Origin: Metaphire vulgaris
Lineage: Eukaryota; Annelida; Clitellata; Crassiclitellata; Megascolecidae
DNA length: 64,000 nt
Assembly (NCBI GenBank): GCA_018105865.1
Contig: CM030834.1
Location: 9,700,273 to 9,764,272 of the forward strand
Direction of reading: 5' to 3'
The translations under genes and the position numbers were made by a program. The notes under the pieces are model-generated. The model saw nothing but the letters and a program-made list of their open reading frames with translations, did not search any database and was not told the origin of the DNA. Positions within the stretch are counted from its first letter, which is position 1; the number at the start of each line of letters is the position of its first letter. Shown here piece by piece: positions 52,768 through 61,400 of the stretch.

Positions 52768-55700
52768 GTATATATGTATATATATGTATATATATATACA
52801 CACACATATCAGTACATACATACATACAGTGTATGTTATAAAACGATACATGTCCAAGAAGCTTTTATTGTGGCTATTAAATAATCAAAAAGTCACATTG
52901 AAACATTACATAGTGTGTAGCAGTATTCACAGTGAACCTAATTCATTAAACCTGACAAAATTGGGCAAGAGAATTGCAATAACATGTAGAAATAACATAA
53001 TGTACAAAATTTACAGTGAAGCAAATGCCAATAACAACAAGGGAATAATATGTAGTAAGTGTTTAACCTAGCTAGTATGTCAGTCAAAACTGTCCTCTTA
53101 CTCGCATAAACAAGTTACAATTCAATTTCTTACACAATTACTTCCTTACCTTTATCGAAGCTGGAAACAAATTCTATAGGACCAAAACCCTTCCAGCTCC
53201 GAATGATGGCTGTGTGACTTGCCAGCTGTAATTTGTACAAGGCTAAAACCATCATGTCTGCACTTACTTCCGTCCATTTCTGCAAACGTTTCAGTGTGGC
53301 ATTTATTGATTCAGACATGTTTGTGGTTACATTATCATAGCCAAGTTGCAGGCTGTGCAAATATCCAGTGTATGCCAACTTCATTCTATCACCTAAGTTA
53401 TTATTGTAGTACGTTACAAACGCTGCACTCCATGTGCTTTGCAACTGTGCCTGTTTTGTCACAAGAGCAACTTCCGTTTGGCATTGTAGTAACTCTCTGA
53501 TATCTGTCTTGTAGACCGGAATTTCGGCATGAGAAGCACAATGCTTCTTAAGCCAGTACTCAACATCACATCATCACGTATGATGTGATTAGAACACATG
53601 GCTACTTTCCAGTCAGTGCATGACCTTATTGCTTTCAATATGCTTGCCTCCCCATCAACAGCAATCACCACATTTCTCAAGACAGAACAGTGTTTTTGGA
53701 CATGCTGAAAGAAATGGTCGTGCATCCACTGGAACTTTCCATCATGCATCATGAAAGCTAATGGTATGCATGGCCTTGACATAAAACACTCCATCTGCAC
53801 GCACAAGATCGACAAGGTAAAAGTCACTGACATTAAATGTAGCATCATACGACAGCAAAATAGGGTCAGGCTGGCAGAGCCGTACAACTAAGTCCTGTAA
53901 CTGCGGCAGGCAACACACAACTACAATATCGGGATAGGTGGTAATGCTCCATACGAAACCTGAAACCATATATGCAAATTCATGTAGAGCCAGTAGAGCA
54001 TCTTTGCTGATCCAGTGCTTCGAATCTTTGTAATATTTTAACTGATTGTTGTTTCTAGGTTGAAATTGGACAGGTTCATCCCTGGTTCTTAATAGGACTA
54101 GGTCCTTGTATGAACTTTCACCGCTGGACAAAGCAGTTTGCAAAGAAGCTGCAGTTGGCAGGAAATTCAATCCACTTTTGGAATTACCTAAATTACATAT
54201 AGCAGGAAAACATTATTAGACATAATATAATTGAAAGTGGCTAGATGCCTAGAACAGAATTTTAAACAAATGTTTTACTTTCACCATAAAATTGTTTGCA
54301 TTTCAGCTGTATTCACTTTTTCATGTTGGTGTGCCAATGCAAGTGTTGACAATTACCAACCGATTGGTTAAATGAGGGCCACGAGGCAAATGCCGGTAAT
54401 ACTCATTATGTGACGTAGAACGTTTGCTAAGTCATGTATTTCCGGTTTTACGCGAGTACTCGAGTACTCGTTAAGCTACTCGTTAACTATTTGTTAGGTG
54501 GTGCCGTATTGGGCAGCCTGCAGGCGATGTGTCTACCGATAGCTCAAACTTTTTACTTGTTTGGACTCTCGTTCAGTACCATGTAAAGCACTCTTGACCC
54601 TAGCCTTATATGACAATAGCGCTATAAAAGTTAGCCCATAACTAACTAACTAATTACTCGAGTAATAAACTACTTGGTTAGCGCAGCCCTACATACAGGG
54701 CTACACCGTCTAGGTGTGGGGAACACGTTATTTATGTATGTTGAAAAATTTTTTAACTAACCCTAACCCTTTTTAAAACATAATATACAACAGACATTGT
54801 TATGACCTATTTGTGATGGGTCATGAAAAGGTTTTAGTCAAGGACGGTGTTGTGAATTTTAAAGTGCTGAAATTAGAAAAGAGCGCAAAGGGGTCAATGG
54901 AAACACATAAATGCTACTGTAAGGTATATGCATTGAAAGTAAAATGTTCAAAAACAAGTTTAAGCAGCTGCTGTGGTTACAACTGGACAGACTGTTTCAG
55001 CAGATGGTGCCGTTCACTAGTCCGGGATGTCAGTCTCACTCCTCTCAACGAGTATTACTTTCATTCACTGTATGACAGCAACCGGTGGCTGTAACATGTA
55101 AACTGAGCATTTCCATGATGACACCTGAAGCAACATCTTTTACTACGAATTGGCATGGGTCAAAACCTATTAACGTTGCAGTGGGCTTGCCTCGTTGACA
55201 CTCATTTGTTCCACTGACCACCTGGCTTCATCAAATCTGTGATGACTGTGGAATACCATCCACCAAAGCACTGCAGTATGCTCAGGACAGAACATTATAA
55301 AGAGCAATCGCAATGGCCACGCCGGCTATGCGTGCAGTGTTTATTCTAGCCACCTTGACATTGGAGGGGAGTTTGAAATGTTTGGGGGGAGGTTTGTCTG
55401 CCCAAAAACTTTGACGAGCAAAAAAGGTCATCACATCCTTCCTTATCTTTCTTCCCCTTCTTCTCCACATGCTCTACTGCTCTTTTAAATATGGTCATAT
55501 CCTTGTTTTTCCCCGTCTCCTAAATTAAAAAACCCCTCTCGTCACACTTTGGGGGGGATTTCCACCCCCAATGCAACATATAGAAATTTGGGAGAGAGGA
55601 ATTTTCAAACTTTGGGGGAAATCCCCCAAAAAGGGCCTAGAATAAACACTGTATGCGTGACTGAAGATAACTTTTTAAATATGTGAACAAAATATATTTA

Positions 55701-55968
55701 AATATCTCCTACAAGTGCCCCCAGTTATGTGCTCTTGACTTTGACCATAGCCATGCTTATTGCACTATATAAATTGTCAAATATAATAACAGCATATAGA
55801 TAAGTTAATATAAATTTAATAACAACCTGTGCCGCTGTTGTGAAATACGAAAACTTTACCTGCCTTCGGCTTCCACGGTTTACTGACTGCACTGACATCA
55901 CTAACGCAGTTGAAAATGCTGTCTAAATCGTCTTTCTGCAAAGCTTCACTAATCATACGCAAGGCCAT
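47299..55968 (-). CDS. MULE-related gene(s): transposase, C2H2 and FAR1-like exons
   Basis: Five minus-strand exons, every junction phase 1: 55968-55860 (ATG), 54187-53150 (MULE transposase), 50036-49602 (two C2H2 fingers), 49302-49072 (FAR1/CARF-like Cys domain) and 47597-47299 (ends with TAG). Joined, all five give 703 codons; without the transposase exon, 357, both in frame. In related animal MULE proteins the DNA-binding modules usually precede the transposase, whereas here it lies before them. It may be one rearranged gene, or a MULE copy inserted upstream of a finger/FAR1-like gene that would start at the ATG inside exon 50036-49602. The transposase has two compensating frameshifts. Each exon is individually convincing; the gene model is uncertain. 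Confidence 0.55.
47700..49040. other. Intron with GC-rich unidentified segment
   Basis: Between the last two MULE-related exons. 47975-48410 is GC-richer than its surroundings (CCCTCC/CACTCCC blocks) and ends like a transposon (CTATGCCACTGG at 48018), but I found no matching second end. Confidence 0.4.
49072..49302 (-). CDS. FAR1/CARF-like Cys-rich exon
   Basis: Phase 1 both ends. EFEEWKKQEEDAAVARFVKV, then VTKAFYCHRSGHYTP and KIQGSCKAGAICPAAM. The FYCxRSG...SCKxxxxCPA pattern is the zinc-chelating DNA-binding core found before MULE transposases in many animals and in CARF-like factors; related to FAR1/WRKY-GCM folds. It ends before the expected THYGH-like strand, which the next exon supplies. 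Confidence 0.75.
49434..49511. mobile_element. TTAA-flanked palindromic MITE (piggyBac-like)
   Basis: 78 bp between two TTAA sites. Ends TTAACTCCTTAACCGGCC / GGCCGGCTAAGGGGTTAA form imperfect 18-bp TIRs. Inside is the perfect palindrome GACGAGTATACTCGTC. TTAA target sites are the hallmark of piggyBac. Confidence 0.75.
49602..50036 (-). CDS. Two-finger C2H2 exon
   Basis: Phase 1 both ends. Fingers FLCVHCNKSFGANYNLRQHT-KQFH and FQCAICNKFFAAKNTLKRHM-GRFH (C-x2-C-x12-H-x4-H). Between and after them are basic, Ser-rich linkers including RPSKADSSIRQIRRL. An internal ATG at 50025 reads MESNSNG and could start a separate protein. Uninterrupted, unlike the MULE exon upstream. Confidence 0.82.
50690..50862 (+). 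repeat. LINE 3'-UTR copy with (ACTT)n tail
   Basis: GATATACTGACCTTTGTCAG, CTAAGAATAAGCAGCCACTG and CACGAGTTTACTTACTT match 42530-42670. Confidence 0.75.
50870..51261. mobile_element. DNA transposon with TTAGG TIRs (non-autonomous)
   Basis: 392 bp with imperfect TIRs of about 30 bp: TTAGGAGTCGTCTATAAATG / CGTTTGTGGACGAGCCCTAA. A 3-bp flank TAC may be the target duplication. Contains three ACGAGCAAAAAAGGTCAT-type motifs shared with hAT-like elements. Superfamily not recognised. Confidence 0.72.
51516..51856. repeat. GC-rich minisatellite, 60-70 bp unit
   Basis: Five units such as GGCGGGGCGGATGAA, then GTGGATCGGCGGGG and TTATTTAGTAGAATC. Two unit types (GAGATATTTACTAGA and GGTTATTTAGTAGA endings) alternate A-B-B-A-B. 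A single inverted piece of the same unit lies at 56058-56105. Confidence 0.85.
52017..52272. mobile_element. MITE with about 40-bp inverted ends
   Basis: GTACAAATTTATTTCCC, then ATCATTTCCTGG on the left, and the inverse CCAGGAAATAATG, then GGGGAAATAAATTTGTAC on the right; 256 bp, no ORF. A further half-copy of the GAAATAAATTT block lies inside at 52178. No confident target duplication. Confidence 0.65.
52698..52810. repeat. (TA)n(TG)n compound microsatellite
   Basis: About 17 TA units, then about 14 TG units, then TATATG repeats. Spurious Ile-Tyr-Val ORFs on both strands. Confidence 0.95.
53150..54187 (-). pseudogene. MULE transposase exon with compensating frameshifts
   Basis: Acceptor AATTTAG at 54188 and donor G|GTAAGG at 53149, phase 1 both ends, 1038 nt. 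It encodes a MULE (PF10551-type) transposase core: LLSYDATFNVSDFYLVDL with the first Asp, PCIPLAFMMHDGKFQWMHDH, VVIAVDGEASILKAI with the second Asp, a CSNHIIRD zinc-like element, and NMSESINATLK with the Glu. The middle third is in another frame (shifts near 53780 and 53560) and the original frame then resumes. Either a decayed transposase or two indel errors. Confidence 0.82.
54413..54720. repeat. TACTCG-repeat segment, possible hAT remnant
   Basis: GAGTACTCGAGTACTCG at 54459 and, inverted further on, ATTACTCGAGTAATAAACTA ending GCGCAGCCCTA near 54690 resemble hAT ends of the CAGGGCTG type. The left end is not resolved and no target duplication was found. Confidence 0.35.
55335..55651. mobile_element. 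hAT-like MITE, perfect 8-bp TSD
   Basis: 317 bp, ends CAGTGTTTATTCTAG / CTAGAATAAACACTG (perfect 15-bp TIRs), identical flanks TATGCGTG. Contains GACGAGCAAAAAAGGTCATC. It lies between the ATG exon and the MULE exon of the minus-strand unit. Confidence 0.9.
55860..55968 (-). CDS. First exon with ATG (MULE-related unit)
   Basis: ATG at 55968, reading MALRMISEALQKDDLDSIFN, then VSDVSAVSKPWKPKAG, to a G|GTAAAG donor in phase 1. Helical and acidic, then basic; no known domain. The donor phase fits both the MULE exon and the zinc-finger exon. Confidence 0.6.
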
Positions 55969-56424
55969 TTCTAATCAATGCTGCTCAAAAAACTTTTAAA
56001 AAATGGCATAAACGCTCTGATGAACGGTGGGTGAGCCACGTGCGTATATCGGACCAATAAAAATGAGCCCCGCTGATCCGCCCCGCCATTTTGTTTCTAC
56101 CAACCCTCCGAGAGGAAAAGGGACAAATACCATCAACTGTCTTCCTCGTATCACTTTGTTCCTATGGCTTGAGAGACAATGGGGCAAATAAATGAGTCTC
56201 CACTTCTTAAAGGAAATCGCAGTATCCTAACATGACAATCTGGAGATGAAAGAGAGAACATCCTTTCTCCTACAACGAATATCTGTGACACTTGAACGTA
56301 TCCAATATAAGATAATAATACTTACATATAGCTCACTTCAGTCATCAAAACCTGTCTACCTTAGATCACTATTAATCGGAACTTTCACATAATAATATTA
56401 ACGATGGAAATAATAATATTACTA

Positions 56425-56530
56425 CTAAGTAAGTAAAATCTCATTAATTTCTAAAGCGCTTTCAAAAGATGTACCGAAGCAGCTCCTTATTCTTATGCGC
56501 TTAATCTCAAATGAAGTAGCCATAGCCAAA
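56425..56530 (-). repeat. LINE 3'-UTR copy, inverted
   Basis: The minus strand reads CGCATAAGAATAAGGAGCTG and ATGAGATTTTACTTACTTA, the same tail as 33795, 42600 and 50780. Confidence 0.72.
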
Positions 56531-56714
56531 GGTGGGTCATTCATGCCGGGTCATTTAAGCAAAAGGGCGAGTTGGCAGGACGCTACAGCTATGGAGGAAA
56601 TGATTTTATAAAGAGAAATGATTTTAGTTTAGAAAGAAAAACATGAGATGTTGCAAGAAGGGGAGAAAATTGTGACTCAGAGTTTGTTATTTGGCTTTGA
56701 TGTAGTAGACAGCG

Positions 56715-56935
56715 ACTACTACAACTCCTACTACTACTCCTACTACTACTACTTAAGACGCATATCTTTCAATTGGCGTTTCCTCCATAGTCCGTCTCAC
56801 TCTCCCTCTGACTGATCTCTGGAATGACCTGGATCTTTTGCGGATTGATTTTGAAGTACCATCGATTGATACCTTGGGTATTAGAACTGGTGCTATAGAA
56901 GTGCATAATTATTATTACTACTACTACCACTACCA

Positions 56936-56977
<42 letters not shown>

Positions 56978-57000
56978 TTACTATTACGACGACGACGGTG
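56715..57000 (+). repeat. LINE tail flanked by (ACT)n arrays
   Basis: (ACT)n at 56715-56755, then a LINE C-terminus (LWNDLDLLRIDFEVPSIDTL), then a second (ACT)n array of about 80 bp and (GAC)n. The LINE part matches 18235-18343. Confidence 0.8.
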
Positions 57001-57583
57001 ATGACATAAGTATGCATATAGTGGACTTACTAAGAATACTGTATTAATTTACTCTTCAAAACGAACCACGAAGAGCGCTTTAAACTAAGAACATACGAAT
57101 ATGCATATATTACGAACGGCGATCCTATTGGTCGCCTTTGATTTCCTGCTTGTGATCCATGATTCTATGGCATAGACTTTAATGGAGATTATTGTTGTGT
57201 AAAACGTTTTACATTTAATTTATAACGAACTTAGATTTCTGCAAAGTATCAATTTATTACACCTAAATGAGTTAGTTCTAATTTCGTGACATGTGATGTA
57301 TCTAGCATCTGTATGTTTCAAAGAGAGTTTAGAAGTCTTTATTATTGTGAATGTTCGGCACAGCTCTTTTAGAGGCGCTTTATAAAAGCTGTTACGGTTA
57401 ACCGAACAGTTATTTTCCAATAAAAATTTTATTGATTAAATGTTCCAAAACGAGCACAATAATGGTCATCCAGATTAATAAAAAAAGTGTTAGCTATTCA
57501 CAGCACTTTTAAAGAGAGAAAAACATGTGCTCTTCAGTTATCGTAATAAAACTCGCACAAACCTTTAAAACTGTAACCAAAAC

Positions 57584-58000
57584 ATGGCTCACTGCGTCAA
57601 TATGCTTTTAGTTCACGCAGGGGTTCGAAAGGGAGGTTTGCTGTCGCCTGCCTTGTTTGCTGTGTATATAGATGAATTGATTGACAGACTTAGAGACTCT
57701 GATATTGGCTGTAAAATCAAAGGGCTGTATGTTGGTTGTTTAGCATATGCAGATGATATTTTACTGTTAAACCATTCAGTTGTTGCTTTTCAGAAGATGT
57801 TAGACATTTGTGGTAGATATGCTGATGATTTTGATGTGCTATTTAATGCCACAAAATCTATGGCCATGAGAATTGGACAGAGAAGGGATGTGGGATGCTC
57901 CCCTCTTAAGATTACTGTATATTGAACTTTGTCTCTTCAATTAAGTATCTAGGGGTTAACATAATAGGTGCGATTTAATTTTTAATTGGTGCATATTGCT
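57584..58000 (+). mobile_element. LINE reverse-transcriptase fragment with intact YADD
   Basis: The plus strand reads VRKGGLLSPALFAVYIDELI, then LAYADDILLLNHSV and FNATKSMAM, a palm domain of a non-LTR reverse transcriptase with the catalytic YADD preserved. The following VSSIKYLGVNI segment is in another frame, and the rest is absent, so it is a truncated copy. Confidence 0.85.
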
Positions 58001-58118
58001 AGTGGTACTATGTAGTTTACATATAGCATATAATAACTTGCATGTGTATTGTATACAAGTGCCGTATATTGAACTTTGTCTCTTCAATTAAGTATCTAAG
58101 GGTTAACATAATTGATGC
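57914..58118 (+). repeat. 53-bp direct repeat of LINE sequence
   Basis: GTATATTGAACTTTGTCTCT followed by TCAATTAAGTATCTA(G/A)GGG occurs at 57917 and again at about 58066, about 149 bp apart. It is the segment encoding SSIKYLGVNI. Confidence 0.8.
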
Positions 58119-58320
58119 AAAGAAATTTCAATGTACATATGAGCATATGAAACTCAAATATTTTCGGGCATAAGAATGCGCGTTTTGCACATCAAATATA
58201 AGGCCTTTAAGAATTGTACCAAAGTTATATTCCATAATTTTTGTAGCGTTGACTGTAGAATATTAAGTTCTCAACTGATGATCACTTGCTGTATTGTAGC
58301 TTGTAGAAATTATTAAAGAT

Positions 58321-58416
58321 ATGCGAACAATTTCTTTTGTGGAATATGCTGAACTTGAATATCAGGGAAATATCTTCAGCAAGGCTATTATTGCAGCTGA
58401 TGTTGACAATGATAAT
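58321..58416 (+). CDS. ITFG2: ITFG2 exon 1 (ATG)
   Basis: 32 codons from the ATG. MRTISFVEYAELEYQGNIFS, then AADVDNDN at the donor GTAATT. The start agrees with the family's N-terminus, and no upstream in-frame extension is needed. Confidence 0.88.
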
Positions 58417-61400
58417 GTAATTATATTTTATTTTCTGCTGTTCTTGAAATTAATCGCATTTGTTGATTTACAGTTGACAAAATTGAATTCATTATACTTA
58501 TCGTGAAATCTAAAGAACATTAGAAGCATTATAGTTATCAATTAGGTCTAGTAGTGTAGGTGTTGGTGGACACTATATGGTTGTCTTTTTTCTACTTTAT
58601 GTATATGAGAATCAATGAATTATTCAAAAGACGGAACAAGATTTTGTGTGACAGAATGGCAGCAGTGGCATAGCAGAAATATTGCCCACTTGAGTCAGGG
58701 ACCTCTGAGTAAGATTGAGCAATGGACCCAGTGGTTCAGTATTATGCTATCGTTTGAGGCATGAAAAATGAAAAGTCTGCTTCACTCAAGAATGACTTAA
58801 AACTTAAGTATGATAAATTGTCAGATAAAACAACCATTGCTGTTATTGGTTTTTTTGCAGAGCAATGAATTGGTGATTGGTAATGTCAGTGGAAATTTGT
58901 TTATTTACAAGGGATTAGGAAGTAAACCATGGGCTGTAGCTTCAGATTTAGGAATGGTGAGTTTTTTTCTAATGGTCTGTTTGTGTGTAGAGGCAATATT
59001 CTATTGAGCTTTAATTAGATCCATAAAGGGATCCATGTAGCGGAAAATATTTAGTCGTAGCTGTAAAACCGCCGAAATGTTGTGGCTAGCTGCCGGGCTG
59101 ATAATATTTAGCCGTAACTGTAAAACTGCTGAAAAATATGTAGCTAGCCAAATATTTTGCCATTGAGCATAGATAAAAGCACAGGTGCATCACTGCAACA
59201 TACTTATACAGGTATCAAAAATAATTATTTGCGATCAGCGGTAAACCATGAATGGCAATCTAGCAAGTGTTTCCCACTCAAAGAATCGAATGGCCATATT
59301 ACAAAGTAAACTCTAGAAATAGTGATTATTGAAGCCAAAAAATTATCAAAATCAATCCAAAAAATTATATGATCTCATAAATTACTATTAGCAGAAAATG
59401 CTGGTTCACTGTATATCTGTTTCATTTTCAAATTAGAAGAGAGAGCTTTGCGGAGCCATACAATTCCTACCATCTTTGCTCTTAGCATTATATATGAATG
59501 ACTGGTTTTAAAATCCAGTAATTTCTTTTTAAAATGCTAATAAGACCAATTGAATTTTATGGGCAGAGGATGTCATATTTCAGAATCATAGATGTTATTT
59601 GAAGTCATTTATTATATTGTATTTTATGTATCTATATGCACTAATAAGAAGATAAATAAAAGATAACTGGATTGTTGTACTTTGTAGATTGCATGCATGG
59701 AAGTTGGCGATGTTTGTAATCATGGTATAGTAAGTCTAAAATATAAATTGTTTGCATATTGCTGCTTTTATTTGATTTACAACACTATTTGTTAGAGATG
59801 GGGTTTAACTCAGATTTGACACTAATGGCTTCATAAAATGCTAACCAATATTCTTAAAGTTTGTTTTTGATAAATAGTACCGTAACTTTGTCATGTATCA
59901 TAGAGGGCAATTATCACCATTCATTGTTTGTGTTTCTACTGTTCTTTGTGTCATCATCATCATCATAGTTGCTTTCTGCCAGCTCATTATCGGCAATAGC
60001 TAGACACAAAACTTTTCCATTTATCTTTTTCCATTGTTAATCTCATAAGTCTTCTTTGATGTTATCTATCCACTTTTTCTTTGGTCTTCCTCTTCCTCTT
60101 TTGCCTTCATTGTATGTGTAGAGTGCTTTAGGCCTACATGTATATGGGAGTCTGTTGTTTTTCATTCTATTTACGTGTCTATACCATCTAAGTCTCTTTG
60201 TGTTCTTTTTATCAAATTAAATTGTCAGATTCAGTGCCATTATTGCAGATATTTGTATTTACGGTCGATATGTGTGCCGGTTTGCTTTTACTGACTGTTT
60301 TGAATTGGAGTGAATGACCTTGACATCCATTCAATGTGACTTAAAAGCAGTTTTTCTAAGGTTGTAACCTTACCAGATATAAACAAGGTCAGTTCCCAGC
60401 TCTTAGAGAGCATCCATTTCCACAAATTATCAGCTCATGCATTTGAAATGATTAGTGTTAGCAAGGCAATCAGATCTGAATGAGATCAACTGCCTAGTTT
60501 TATACCTTGAAAGCAGCATAATAGTATGCCTATGGGTTCCTGTATATTTGACCAACTAGTTAGTTAATAAAAAATAATTGAAGAAATCGAGATAGCAAAA
60601 CAATTTAAGATGATGAGATTTATTTTTCACGAGTCACATTTGTGTATATAATGATCATGAAGCTTGATGTTTGATTTTTAGAATTATTTGGTGACATTAA
60701 GTGCAGAAGGTTGGTGCCACATAATTGCAGTTCGACCTGATTCTTTGCAGGTTGTCTGATACTCTTCTTATGTTGTGTGTTTTGCAATATTAATGAATTA
60801 GAATATTCTGGACTAGTAATACCTAATGATAAATTTAGATTTTTGTTCTTCCTATGTTTATACATAAAAATGCTGAATCCATAGCTGTCAGTAATAATTT
60901 CTGGTTATGGTTATGGTACTGGACAACTTCTATAGTGCCATAGGGTGGCGAAGGCCAAAGTCAAAGGCGCTGTCAACAACACTGACAAATCAACATGGAA
61001 TGGAAAATGTTGGTCTTGAGGGAAAATCCGCTCAGATGGCATGAAAGAGGTCGCTGCCGTGTCAAAATCGGGCAGTAAGCCCTTCAGAAGGCAGTCTTCC
61101 ACAAGGAGACGTTCTGCCGAAGAGTCAGCGAAAACGCAGAAAGGATGTTGAAGGACCACATAGATGCTGAAAAAAATTCTCTGTGTGGCGAAAATCAGGC
61201 AGCGATTCCTTGAGGGCGGTCGTCTGCGAGAGAGTAATCCATCGCCAACTTGATGGGAACTGACTGAAGATGGAATTCCGCGCATGAACCAGAACAGTCT
61301 TTGCCCTTTATAGCTTAAAGACTACGTTGGTGGGCTGGTGGCTTAGATAAAATGGCCGGGCCAACCACACCGACATGGAGAACATAAATCCGATACGTTC

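Noticed and set aside
54755..54772. TTAGGG telomere-like repeats (CTAACCCTAACCC)
   Set aside because: Only two units; no evidence for an interstitial telomere.
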